From NCBI RefSeq assembly GCF_900155945.1, contig NZ_FTMN01000013.1:1-64000 (forward strand): 64,000 nt of DNA, given 5' to 3'. Source of the stretch: Marinobacterium stanieri (GTDB lineage Bacteria; Pseudomonadota; Gammaproteobacteria; Pseudomonadales; Balneatricaceae). Under the pieces are notes generated by a model. The model was given only the letters and a program-made list of their open reading frames with translations, was not told the DNA's origin and searched no databases. Below are positions 56,801-63,450 of this stretch, one piece after another (the first letter of the stretch is position 1; the number at the start of each line of letters is the position of its first letter). Made by a program: the position numbers and the translations under genes.

Positions 56801-56890
56801 GGTTCTACCGTTGATTTCATGCAAATTTGCAGACAGATTATCGTCTGTAGCCTGATTGTGGGCATCGAACGAAACGAAACTGATTTTCAT
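47846..56890 (-). CDS. giant DNA methyltransferase-helicase fusion (DarB-like polyvalent protein)
   Basis: 3014 residues. Residues ~1-230: unknown domain. ~230-560: acidic, Glu/Ser/Pro-rich, probably disordered. ~600-1150: helical regions. ~1490-1690: N6-adenine methyltransferase with SVGNGRFVGLAPKAL and NPPYGDF (~1580). ~2170-2700: SF2/SNF2-like helicase with AHEAGAGKTIEM (Walker A ~2195), FYDEGHYLKN (DEGH, ~2357), YLATGTPITNSV and the C-terminal motif DLEQRIKRFERQGN (~2687). The end is a coiled coil. The same methylase-helicase order is found in P1 DarB, which enters the recipient and protects DNA from restriction. It lies between topB and a Q/P-rich protein. Confidence 0.9.
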   Translation of the reverse strand: MKISFVSFDAHNQATDDNLSANLHEINGRTVFILFGAGDAASFKKMALEQSGLKLSQQGVWVAPLEHLDLKALKAAFPLIELDNTQRMDSVVHTKNHFLNVLQRRAVDIEVAPGIRAMEYRGNLPPAGENLLGWFRDNGTQLNSRIATAPFDEHLHATLERLNTPGQVRLLFHSPDFHAKHDALLEDERAVFAGAQVGGVLEQDGKLVIKLSERIFAPAVETPMGLRALPDYTAASPQAALRATPADILENRVATLEALSAEPESSSEVHHEAELATEGPALHESPATATEESSLDFDAIVDEAQLPPSRSTDPVASKTADPSETDTAETSSVEAPEQEIVDVTLESEFDQGEADTSEPEESPIQTPQPGHDDTAGIDSETVIEATEAYSPSAQYQSYFDWIEDNPVMALQPGFRDQVAMDERLTTEETDGLLTLLDELQSEQKPSKPETSAQNGSVAEFDSVDASLVKHDQEAPAEPAEHDRPAGSVQTGPDQWEVPQPGEFSIFNQIDILVDFDADGRAVIKVHDEHRIESMFVTVSRFEALVSLYNQGESLITRDQWDDATAAAEGRPVQSEDQQGQSAPTTVLQLHPQRKVPEVELDTKAIDEMVSQAEQAGVSMDEIRNLAIQYVELDRERERMGNVTSLKTRRMEAGVMDAFKALQEKALQGGLVLSENGFFQMVNRLNGYLSEVIDIDPWKASEDTLQSINDVLFFDMLSRVPETSTVERALMEAKRRGFKVGIRILENALEHGLSDQASHMANQLCTELNTSERIFALKTQIHGLLAGAHEQHLGTNDSRVLSVWREELAELEYQVSEIELTDTLKSIYRDAGSYTESCEAIAEHLSISESAAGYLIDRIRDQLQREQEEAFTNSPEYQLSQKILAKLDGFVPDTNEERSAIALRNVGPYTLLVPVAEISDSGEVRMDLYLSDTGRYARSSEQFTVTGQINDESLVDNLAAEINAVAQKHETLTKMDKLPPYGSLLKTGENGSTLHDVSEINRRLRETIKSAQSSGELPKGVKVSITKGSSSSISIRVTGLPEGMQAVSEEWAQWRKDNPDESSYHAPHIYIPEFRAIERWLTAQAEAYNYDKSDRQSDYYNTNFYLNVSLGDTLHNEHMAMANEAIEKAQPEVAEDEQNNSNSESFTVADPAPDELPGIPVSDSPSTPATDPAPWAVLSDSTLEDTQTAVEDAPVVDWESISAAQFKKELDRLSDHDATMMLAYRFGHGRPLETCKELDLVVQSGQATQRELAIFGSMRQLFTKHLDDAILKEQQDGERTNRLSQPSPNGPDNLQATDTGADRSFEQGRQHDNLVENERDHDRQEAGSVRDRLPTTEPKAGNKRLPTAGELGSEAATISGGSTYRADESDTVTLPIAPLREVNFDPSESLKSLESLSDSEIRNRLTAAILVYVGLKKDDIEPNDAQRQMLAALSGTGSPAITTVLSGRYPDTSAMELSKAFSALQAVDSAAANGIRASTVDSYYTSTTVIDFMYSALDKLGMNDLKHRLHITEPSVGNGRFVGLAPKALREHAEITAVEKDPFAATLTSWLYPEARVYNSGFEDVVLPRQSQDLVVGNPPYGDFTVYDPQDKRQRLVHDYFLKRSIELAKPGGIVAFVTSSGTMDKKNASIRKQVAASSDLVAGFRLPADTFKSEGAEVVTDILFFRKRHPGELQGDTTWVNTETLVYPDPNADEDAEPITKEINSYFASNPDRILGEVTWKEGRFGPGLSVSGSHKDIDWDALLNMVPAGAMNPHEHPGHAREDQTRQLVDPRFADNKIGSYVVTDTTLAILEANGLRPIEVSKSAQTKMPRLIAVRDALLQLLDAENQNDVPAAEAARETLNARYDEFVKHHGYLNGRGNKNLLKRDPDQYLVLALEKGNADTGAYSKADIFTTPLTQINVGASSDVTNIEDGIAFSMNVRGFVDASLLADTLNLTVSEVEEQLQPHCFKQPETGRWEIKALYLSGNIYEKLEIAERAAKQDPSLERNVKALNEAVPEAIGIDEIHIRLGANWIPPETVRDFVACTLTEGNPLNINGEIQLTHVPVTNHWDLRLTGRGKSICHSANTLEHGTREFTFAKLVDLALNLKRPTVNNPNGTIDHEATQLARSRQNEIIREFADFVKDSSFHSSRLQDAYNRTFNSFREAQYDGSYLTFPGMTGVLKGRPLKLHDHQPAVVERIITSNRGVLIAHEAGAGKTIEMIASAMELRRLGVANRPLVVIPNHMLQQATNEARDLYPGARILTATPEDFTAEGRAVFANKVRMNQWDMVICTHNMFASMALQDEFIQQQIEDELDEYRGALVSTNSQDRIAIRNLETSIKKLEAKLKQVTAKAKDNYDENVISFAECGFDGLFYDEGHYLKNYAPPTSLSGVAGVNSVTSGRAQDAVMKADFIRQSRGDQKGVYLATGTPITNSVTEIWVMLRITAPQTLRDLGLYQFDAFAANFCEVVEHVELKPEGGGYQIKERLSRFHNVPEMIRIFRSVADIKTGDDLKLPKPGRNDVKHVAKQSSMMKKFMDWLGHRAQLVRNQDKEPWEDNLLSISNAGRLGSLDLRLIDEDLPDDPNSKVNQCIANVLGKWKEHESDRRTQLIFLDRGTPKKGFNLYDDIKNKLIAQGVPADEIAFIHDAKNPTQKEALFERVRNGEVRILLASTDKAGVGTNVQTRGSDLHMLDVPWRPTDLEQRIKRFERQGNLFDNVNIHYYTTEDSFDLFMLETVIRKLKFITQAMSNPDKAARSMDEDVEPTLAEIMAITTGNPIIRDKVEIDMQVEQAELQRRGHISKVRNARSTANQIRDMVMPSWEEEKVALTKAIDAGIPERFEMIVGDSKMDNPKQAGLRIHSMLAGGFIGETQLGSIQGYPVVAVLKNDKIHVQWNGPVRCSTPLTKGPEIFTTNLIKKIQEMPMRLETVNNQLTSLNHELDTALEIVKAPYQKQDELDALLAKQTEINIEVRKLEDSMPPADKSVIHEFEEILNQLEVNRNLESQVLTQEEIDAANEAIDRQKQMEQTMSLGV

Positions 56891-56904
56891 AGCGACCCCT
56901 TTAA

Positions 56905-58608
56905 TCAGCGCGAGATGCCACTGGTTGATTCAGCAAACATGGAGTCCACTTCCGACCCCAAAAGCTCCAAATCAAGACCGGAAGAGTTATTTTGCTGCTG
57001 GGGCACCTGGCCATGTACCGGCTCCTTAGCGAAAGCCTCCATGGCGGTGGTGTTCACTTGGGTGTCGTATTCGGGATAGTTATTGGCAACAACATGTAGC
57101 GTGTTGCTCAATACCTCCTGAACAGCATCGTACTGCTCTGCCGGGAATGACCAGGTGCCGTCTGGTAGCTGATTCAAGGTGGCCACTTGGCTAAGGTTTG
57201 AGGCGAAGTAGTTAGCCATTTCATCGCTCATACGGGGTGGTACCAAAATCACTTGTCCTACATTGCCAGGCTCAAGCGAAAACTGCTGTTTTGCCGGTGG
57301 GGGAGCGATCACCGGGGCAACCCGTTCGGTAGGTTGTGCATGTGACTGGACGGGCTGTTGGTTCGCCGGAGTATGAGGAGCCTGATGACCAGTTGCTCGT
57401 GCCATTGCTCTTCGTTGATCTCTTGACGCAACGGCTTGGCCAGCCACACTTTGTGGCTGCTGTGGCTGCTGTGGCTGCTGTGGCTGCTGTGGCTGCTGTG
57501 CTTGCGATGACTCCGCTGGAGCTGGAGCTGGAGCTGGAGAAGGCTGGCTCATCACACCACCGTTTAAATCTCTATCCTGCTGGGTTTCAATACCAGAAAT
57601 TAGAATTGGATTTGAAGGGATTAATGGCGTTGCACGGGTCACGAACAACCCGTTATCTCCAGTTTTACGCAGCGCCACTACGAAGGTTGTGAACCCTGTT
57701 TTATTGGATTTACCAATGACACCCGTTTCAGGATCGATACTGGAGAGATAGCAGGGTTCCATAGGCAACAAGTTGCCTGATTGGCCCTTCTGCATCTTAT
57801 TGGCTGTGTCTTGTTTGGTCTTCGGGCCAGCCGAAAATCGTATCAAGTTGACTATTTCAACCTGGTACTTTTCTGACTGGACCGCTTTGCCAACGACACC
57901 TGCAATACGTGATAGCATCTCATGCCTTCCCGTTCCGGGAGTGGCATACAGCGCCTTGGTTTCCTCAATGCTGGCAGGGCCATACGTATCCTGGCGCCAT
58001 TGGGGAGCAAAGGTTTCGAGGATCGACTTAGACGGCTCGCCATTATCATCAAATTCAATAATGCGAACACCTGCAAGAGGAGAGCCTCCTTTGGAAGCAG
58101 CTGCGGGGGACAAGCCAGCAAAGAATTTTTCATTAAACTCATCGAGTGAGCTGACGGGGCTTGACCCTCTTATCAAGTCCACTGATAAGGACATCTTTCC
58201 ATCATCATGGATGAACGGCGGATTTACTCGCGCACAACCGACCCAGGTCGATCCCTTACTTGCATCAGGGATCATTGTTGATGGCCAGCGTGTGCTGAGG
58301 GTGTAGGCTGCATTGGAATCGATACGCTGTGCTTTTTGGTCTACATAGCAGTTGCTCAGTAACACTGTCCCGCCAATGGCTACACGGCTCTGAACATCAC
58401 GAATTTGGGGCTGGTTGGCTTGGTTTGCGTTTTGGTAAACCAATGCCTCCACATACTCTTTAGTATCCAATCGATACCCCATCACTCGATCCTGATTTCG
58501 ATCACCAGTATTGGATAATTGGTACCCAGTCACACGGAGCGGAATATTCATGCTCGGCGGCAAACTGTTTTGAACACGAGCAGATTCAAACTGATCAAGA
58601 AGGGACAT
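56905..58608 (-). CDS. protein of unknown function with Q/P-rich linker, next to a lambda-exonuclease-type nuclease
   Basis: About 567 residues; an aaagg site favours the ATG at 58608. Residues ~1-340 look like a folded beta-rich domain (IPLRVTGYQLSNTGDRNQDR, VLLSNCYV). Then come an Ala-Pro and a Gln-Gln-Pro repeat (~360-400) and a smaller C-terminal domain with LEPGNVGQVILVPPRMSDEM. Nucleases of the YqaJ/Exo type are usually encoded beside a single-strand annealing protein (RecT, Beta). This gene is 66 bp downstream of the nuclease, so it is a candidate for that partner, though no Beta/RecT signature was seen. It could equally be a ssDNA-binding or structural protein. Confidence 0.7.
   Translation of the reverse strand: MSLLDQFESARVQNSLPPSMNIPLRVTGYQLSNTGDRNQDRVMGYRLDTKEYVEALVYQNANQANQPQIRDVQSRVAIGGTVLLSNCYVDQKAQRIDSNAAYTLSTRWPSTMIPDASKGSTWVGCARVNPPFIHDDGKMSLSVDLIRGSSPVSSLDEFNEKFFAGLSPAAASKGGSPLAGVRIIEFDDNGEPSKSILETFAPQWRQDTYGPASIEETKALYATPGTGRHEMLSRIAGVVGKAVQSEKYQVEIVNLIRFSAGPKTKQDTANKMQKGQSGNLLPMEPCYLSSIDPETGVIGKSNKTGFTTFVVALRKTGDNGLFVTRATPLIPSNPILISGIETQQDRDLNGGVMSQPSPAPAPAPAESSQAQQPQQPQQPQQPQQPQSVAGQAVASRDQRRAMARATGHQAPHTPANQQPVQSHAQPTERVAPVIAPPPAKQQFSLEPGNVGQVILVPPRMSDEMANYFASNLSQVATLNQLPDGTWSFPAEQYDAVQEVLSNTLHVVANNYPEYDTQVNTTAMEAFAKEPVHGQVPQQQNNSSGLDLELLGSEVDSMFAESTSGISR
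57452..57538. repeat. adjacent coding microsatellites (9-bp and 6-bp units)
   Basis: About five copies of tgtggctgc (57452-57500) encode Gln-Gln-Pro on the minus strand; four copies of gctgga (57515-57538) encode Pro-Ala. Lengths are multiples of three, so copy changes alter the linker without breaking the frame. Confidence 0.85.
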
Positions 58609-58674
58609 TGGCTTTACCTTTATTGGTTTCAATCATTATTGGGCTGCCCATAGGGCGCAATTTGAGACCCAGAC

Positions 58675-60159
58675 CTACATGCCCATTACTGATGGGGATT
58701 TAGGTTGGATATCAGGGTGTTTCGACACATCTGGTGCTTGCTCGGCAAGTAGTGAGCGGGTGTGTTTGGCAATCAGCACTTCTTCCAGGCCTTCTGCCTG
58801 CTGAATGAGCGACTGCTGATAAACTTTCGCATCCTTGTTCGTTTTGACGCGGAAAGAGTAATCCTGTTGGGCGAAGGTCTCGGGGGATTCGCCCAACGAT
58901 TCGAGTGCATGCTTAACTTTATCGATGTCGTACCCTGGATCTTTGATGCACTTGTGAAGCAGGTTGTGCTCTTTGAGCACTTCCAAGGTTGCGGATATAT
59001 TCAGACTGCGAGAGTTCAAAGAGCTAACATCTACCGTCTGGGACAGGCTATCCACGTCGATGGAATAACGGGCCAGCGTTGATACAGCCGAATCCATGTC
59101 GAATTTCTCAACGCCCTTGATGTTCAGCTGGGATGTTTCGACGTTGGCAGGATCCACATGCTGTTTACTTAACACGTCCTTCAACTCGTCATATGCCAGA
59201 CTCTTCTGCTCTTCGGCATACCGAGTCATGGCATTCAAGGAAGCAATCCTACTTTCCAGCACTGAGATCCGTTGAGCCGTTTTGCCGCTTGGTGGCTGTT
59301 GCTCTGATTTCTGCGCTGGTCGCACATCGCCATTAACCAGGTTGGTCATGAAGTCATCGCAAACCTGAACGATTGCATCGCGAATAGGGGTCTGTTTGCC
59401 ATAGAGTTCGACCGACAAGTCGGGTTCTACCTCAATGAAATTCACCCGCATGCCAGGCTTTTCCTGCTTAAGCAGACTCACCATCTGATCAACAACCATG
59501 GCGCGGTTGTCTTTCACCATGCTGGTCCATGCCTTTGCCAACTCGACAGGCACATCCAGTTCGGCAATCACCAGACGATCGGCAGGAAATCCTCGGGCTT
59601 CGCCCAGAATGTCGTAGTGATGGACTTGGGACTTGTAGGTAAACAGCTTGTGGTTATCAGAACCGGTGTTTTCGGCTTCGGTTGCGGACATGGGAACCTT
59701 GGTATCCACAAGAATGCGCTGATCATTGAGGGTCCAGTACATGTCCGTATTGCCGGCCATGCTTTGCGGAGAGTCTTCGCAAGGGGTTTGAAGTGCTTGT
59801 TCGGCAGCAACATCCCGGCTGCCGCCATAGATCTTCAGGATTGCTTCTTTAAGTGGGCTTTCAAGCTTGATGCCCCGCATCATGTGAGGCGGAGGCTTAT
59901 CAGGTGTTAGGCGAAACAGCTTCTCTGCGGCAAGTGTGGCCCCAGTTCTACCAAAGGGAGGAGTGAGACCCTGAGCCTCAAGGAGCAACGTTCCAACTTC
60001 AGATCCCCCTACAGCAATCTGACGTTTCAGATGCCATAAGAGCTGTTTATCACCCACTTGTTCATGTGTTTGCCTCAGCCAGTTTTTAACATTGTCATGC
60101 TTTAGCTGAGCACGCTGAGGAAGAGTGGCGAGGATTTCACGAATCAGATCTGCAGTCAT
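58675..60159 (-). CDS. YqaJ/lambda-exonuclease-type nuclease
   Basis: 494 residues. The N-terminal ~290 residues have the PD-(D/E)xK pattern of YqaJ/RecB-like exonucleases: GGSEVGTLL (51-59), MRGIKLESPLKEAIL with E100, AGNTDMYW with D139, ILVDTKVP with D152 and K154, and YKSQVHHYDIL with Q178. The remaining part is a coiled coil and an extra domain not found in lambda Exo (about 225 residues). It ends in SPSVMGM, similar to the tail of the protein at 15.2 kb. Such nucleases resect double-strand ends for annealing-type recombination. First gene of the operon. Confidence 0.83.
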   Translation of the reverse strand: MTADLIREILATLPQRAQLKHDNVKNWLRQTHEQVGDKQLLWHLKRQIAVGGSEVGTLLLEAQGLTPPFGRTGATLAAEKLFRLTPDKPPPHMMRGIKLESPLKEAILKIYGGSRDVAAEQALQTPCEDSPQSMAGNTDMYWTLNDQRILVDTKVPMSATEAENTGSDNHKLFTYKSQVHHYDILGEARGFPADRLVIAELDVPVELAKAWTSMVKDNRAMVVDQMVSLLKQEKPGMRVNFIEVEPDLSVELYGKQTPIRDAIVQVCDDFMTNLVNGDVRPAQKSEQQPPSGKTAQRISVLESRIASLNAMTRYAEEQKSLAYDELKDVLSKQHVDPANVETSQLNIKGVEKFDMDSAVSTLARYSIDVDSLSQTVDVSSLNSRSLNISATLEVLKEHNLLHKCIKDPGYDIDKVKHALESLGESPETFAQQDYSFRVKTNKDAKVYQQSLIQQAEGLEEVLIAKHTRSLLAEQAPDVSKHPDIQPKSPSVMGM

Positions 60160-60235
60160 TGTCTGTATATCATATAGTGTATATATACGAATACTATCAC
60201 TTTTAATCAGAACTCGGTAAACCCCCGCAGGCTAT
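60160..60235. promoter_or_regulatory. AT-rich promoter region of the nuclease operon
   Basis: Contains gtatatcatatagtgtatatatacgaatactatc-like sequence: overlapping AT palindromes and atactatc at 60191-60198, shared with the dotA divergent region. Expected to drive the minus-strand nuclease-methylase-topB operon; no exact -10/-35 was fixed. Confidence 0.4.
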
Positions 60236-61222
60236 TTAGAGATCCATTTCGTCTTTGATCATCTCAAAGAGCTTAGAATCTGATCCATTCACTGCAGTAA
60301 TCCCCCCCTTTGGACTCTCGAAAAGAGTCACTGGGGTACCGCGATCATTAAGGCGCATATAAAGCTTCTGCGCATCTGCCATCGACAGCGCAACATCATT
60401 TGTCGCAATCAAACTCTCGCGTTCAATGGCCGTTTTGGGGCTCTGCATGAGTCGATCCAGGTATGAAAGACGCTCTGCTTGATCGGGCTGATGGAGCGCA
60501 ATGTGGCTCACGGTTGGATTGCGCGTGACGCTATAGATGGGGATCCAGTGAAAGGTGAATTCACTCTGATGACTCTTTGAGTACTTGTATTCAGAGCGAC
60601 AGTGAGGGCAGTTAGGGTCTGTGAAAACATATACATGGCGTGGTCCATTACCTGTCGTAATAGCGCTGACACCCTTAAGCGCAGCCATATACTCTTCTGG
60701 GTTAAGAGTGCCGTGCTTTTCACTGCTCGCCAGCTTATCCGGAGTCAAACGGTAATCATCAAATATACTGGGCTCCACAGTTGGCGCTTGTACAGCGGAG
60801 CTGATGACTGGTTGAGAGTTTGTTATCAACGAAAATTCCGGCACTTCAGGCGCTTTCATTTCAGTGGCTAAACGGTTGGCAGCATTTACGCCTGGCTCAG
60901 GCTTAACAATAGGCCCCATGATCATGTGCTGACCGTCAGGAAGCATGATGGCAAATGATGCTTTCAAATCTCCTGGAACCATGTAAGTCACCAGTGTGCT
61001 GGCATTCAAGACGGCTGAGACTTGGCTGCTGGGAGATGATGCATAGAAAGCCTCTACCGACATGATGCTGGCTTTCGGGTTCTGAGCCTTCAAAAGAGCC
61101 ACTGCACGATTCTGTGTAGCCTCCGGAACGCCGGCAGCCAGCGTACAGGTTGCCGAGGATGCTAAAGCGCAAGCGGTAACCATCCTTAAAAAATACTTTC
61201 GAACAGCCTGTGTAATGCCCAT
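60236..61222 (-). CDS. DsbC/DsbG-like thiol-disulfide protein (TrbB-like)
   Basis: About 328 residues from the ATG at 61222 (gcagg upstream; GTG at 61237 is in frame). A signal peptide (MVTACALASSATCTLAAGVP) is followed by an N-terminal dimerisation-type region and a thioredoxin fold with the CPHC active site in FTDPNCPHCRSEY and the cis-Pro loop near GTPVTLFES. IncI plasmids carry TrbB, a DsbC-like enzyme needed with TrbA/TrbC. The several Cys-containing secreted proteins of this window are plausible substrates. Divergent from the dotI operon. Confidence 0.85.
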   Translation of the reverse strand: MGITQAVRKYFLRMVTACALASSATCTLAAGVPEATQNRAVALLKAQNPKASIMSVEAFYASSPSSQVSAVLNASTLVTYMVPGDLKASFAIMLPDGQHMIMGPIVKPEPGVNAANRLATEMKAPEVPEFSLITNSQPVISSAVQAPTVEPSIFDDYRLTPDKLASSEKHGTLNPEEYMAALKGVSAITTGNGPRHVYVFTDPNCPHCRSEYKYSKSHQSEFTFHWIPIYSVTRNPTVSHIALHQPDQAERLSYLDRLMQSPKTAIERESLIATNDVALSMADAQKLYMRLNDRGTPVTLFESPKGGITAVNGSDSKLFEMIKDEMDL

Positions 61223-61353
61223 CTTGCCTGCCCCCACGCCAAACCCCCTTTGATTTATATTAGGTACAAAAACAGAAAATCACATATTTCGTATATGTAA
61301 CCAATATAGTATATTTCTCGCACTTTGAGCAATCTAGCTTTCTGGGGGGTTTA

Positions 61354-61656
61354 GTGTCTGAAAAGAGACAAATTGGAGTGATAGAGGATCAGAACGAAAA
61401 GGTCTATCGCCTTTTTGATCTGCGCGTTGAGCTTATAAAGCTGGCGGACAAACCGGGGATCATGTCGGCCTATGAACTGGTTGCGAAAGAGCTGGGGTGT
61501 AGCACCTCAGAGGTTCGCCGCTGGTTTACATCCGAAGATAACAGCTCATTCCGCGCCCCCCCACGAGAAAAAGCGATCTGGGATTACTTGGAGTGTGTTT
61601 CTGGATACCGCCTTGACCGAAATCTTTACCACCCTAAACCCGACTTCTGGGATTAA
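61354..61656 (+). CDS. small helical, possible DNA-binding protein
   Basis: 100 residues with a GTG start. The segment SAYELVAKELGCSTSEVRRWF (first 20: SAYELVAKELGCSTSEVRRW) has the pattern of a helix-turn-helix, so it may be a regulator of the following dotI-H-G operon. C-terminal half is Tyr/Pro/Trp-rich and not recognised. It is first in the plus-strand operon and 14 bp from dotI. Confidence 0.65.
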   Translation: MSEKRQIGVIEDQNEKVYRLFDLRVELIKLADKPGIMSAYELVAKELGCSTSEVRRWFTSEDNSSFRAPPREKAIWDYLECVSGYRLDRNLYHPKPDFWD

Positions 61657-61669
61657 GCAGGCTTAGCGT

Positions 61670-62386
61670 ATGGAACCTGAAAACCAGGAACAGTCCCGAA
61701 AAAAATCAGTTGAGACTGCACGCGCTCAGATGAACAAGTCAGAACAAGACGTCGCAGCATATCGCCAAATTGCTTCTGTACTTTCAGGCGTCATGACTGA
61801 AGACCGCGTAACACGAGAAAAGTCGTTATCGAGATGGCTTTCCTGCTCACTTGCTCTGAACATCATCATGGGGGTTGGCCTCGCCGTAATTGCCCAGCCT
61901 GTTACGGACATCAAAGTCATTCAGAAGCGTGACGACGGTTCCGTTGCTGAGGTGGCTGTTGCTGAAAAGGCGTTCTACGAATTGCGCGACATCAAGAGCT
62001 TCGCCCGTGACCGCGCTATCAGCATCCATACATGGACCTATAACAACTACGTTCAAGCATTTGAAGATGAACGCCCGTACTGGGATCCGCGTGCACTTTC
62101 TGACTACACCGGCCAGCTACTCGACGGTGGGACCTTCCAGCGTGCGCGTGAGTACCGTGCTCGCTATGAGTCTGTAGTTCCTCGTCCAGCAAAAGTCACA
62201 CAACAAATGCTCTATAGCGGGCATTACCGCTTGTATCGAGTTGAAGTCATTGTGAATGAAGAGGTTATAGACATTGAAGGCATCGGCAGTCGTACCTGGA
62301 ACATAACCATGGATATTCAGGAAGTGCCCCCGGAAGAGGGCGGTGGTGGCCTTCGAGTTATGCGTATTGATGAAACGGTGAACTGA
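61670..62386 (+). CDS. dotI: DotI/TraM-like inner-membrane protein (IcmL)
   Basis: 238 residues: a short cytoplasmic N-terminus, one membrane helix near residue 65 (CSLALNIIMGVGLAVIAQPV) and a periplasmic domain of the NTF2-like type (AISIHTWTYNNYVQAFEDER, YWDPRALSDY) that ends in ITMDIQEVPPEEGGGGLRVM. DotI, with DotJ, forms the inner-membrane part of the channel. ATG/TGA overlap with dotH. Confidence 0.9.
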   Translation: MEPENQEQSRKKSVETARAQMNKSEQDVAAYRQIASVLSGVMTEDRVTREKSLSRWLSCSLALNIIMGVGLAVIAQPVTDIKVIQKRDDGSVAEVAVAEKAFYELRDIKSFARDRAISIHTWTYNNYVQAFEDERPYWDPRALSDYTGQLLDGGTFQRAREYRARYESVVPRPAKVTQQMLYSGHYRLYRVEVIVNEEVIDIEGIGSRTWNITMDIQEVPPEEGGGGLRVMRIDETVN

Positions 62387-63450
62387 TGAAAGCCTTCAAG
62401 CTCGCTCGTCTATTCCTGGCTATAACCTTAGCAACAGGCTCCACAGTGGTCTCTGCAGATGAAGCTCCACTGGCAGATACAACCGCAACGGATGTGCCTC
62501 CTCAAGTTCAGGCCGATCCCGTGGCAAAGGCAAAGCCAATTGTGGCTGATGAGTACGATGCAGATCCTGCGCCGGAGGTCGTCGAAGCCATTAAGGGCGC
62601 CTTTAACGATTTGACGCCGAGTGAGAATGCTGAGGTCAATCAGGCGATCAAGGTCTATGAACATGCCGAGCAGTTTAGTCCGAAGCTACGTGCCCTGAAT
62701 GAAACGTTCTCCGTCAAGTTGCACGCACCCCCACACTTTGAATTAAAACTGGTCTCTGGTTATGAGTCTGAGTTGGCGTTTTTCGACATGCAGGGCAAAC
62801 CCTGGCCTGTTGCGAAGGTTACAGCCGGTAACACCAGTCTCATCACAGCCGAAAAAAATCCCGTTATTGAACATGTCGTTGGTGTGAATTCATCTGGCGC
62901 ATCCAAGGCCGGTCGAAGCAACCTCAAAGTGTACTTCGATGGCTTGGATATGGGTGTAAGCGTTCCGGTGGCTGTGAACATCAAGGTTTACCACGACTCC
63001 ATGAAACTAACCCTGCCTTCGATTGCGCCTCGGGCAGCTGGTGAAGCCATTCCTGTTCCTGCAGAGCCTCCATACCCTACGGCGTTGGACGATCCAATTG
63101 CCCGTGCAATTTTGGATAACCCTTATCAGCCAAACCCGGCATACCGGTGCGCTGCTCGATCTGTTCAAGCCCGAACAATTACTGGCAATCCCGCCCCGCC
63201 ACTGGATCTGTATGTATTCAGTTGTGGTGATTCGCTGTACTTCCGTACCCGTCACCTGACTAATCCAGCGCCAGACCCTACAGGGATCGTTTATGGCCCT
63301 GATGGATACAGGGTGTACCGGTTTGATCTAGCGGGTGAAGTGTTTTCCATTCGATCCAAGACCGGACAAGCACTCTTTCTCGAAATAGCAGCGCCCAGTA
63401 ATGAGATCGGCGCTCGTTTTGATGCTTCAGCGAGGATGCCTTATGAGTGA
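62386..63450 (+). CDS. dotH: DotH/TraN-like outer-membrane core protein (IcmK)
   Basis: 354 residues with signal peptide (ARLFLAITLATGSTVVSA), a Pro/Asp/Ala-rich linker, then the core-complex domain (LKLVSGYESELAFFDMQGKP, WPVAK, HVVGVNSSGASKAGRSNLKV) and a C-terminal VirB9-like domain (GIVYGPDGYRVYRFDLAGEV). DotH is the main secretin-like component with DotC/DotD. The 4-base start overlap with dotI and the 8-base overlap with dotG show one transcription unit. Confidence 0.92.
   Translation: MKAFKLARLFLAITLATGSTVVSADEAPLADTTATDVPPQVQADPVAKAKPIVADEYDADPAPEVVEAIKGAFNDLTPSENAEVNQAIKVYEHAEQFSPKLRALNETFSVKLHAPPHFELKLVSGYESELAFFDMQGKPWPVAKVTAGNTSLITAEKNPVIEHVVGVNSSGASKAGRSNLKVYFDGLDMGVSVPVAVNIKVYHDSMKLTLPSIAPRAAGEAIPVPAEPPYPTALDDPIARAILDNPYQPNPAYRCAARSVQARTITGNPAPPLDLYVFSCGDSLYFRTRHLTNPAPDPTGIVYGPDGYRVYRFDLAGEVFSIRSKTGQALFLEIAAPSNEIGARFDASARMPYE

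Noticed and set aside
57452-57505. possible CRISPR array
   Set aside because: Units are 9 bp without spacers and encode Gln-Gln-Pro in frame.
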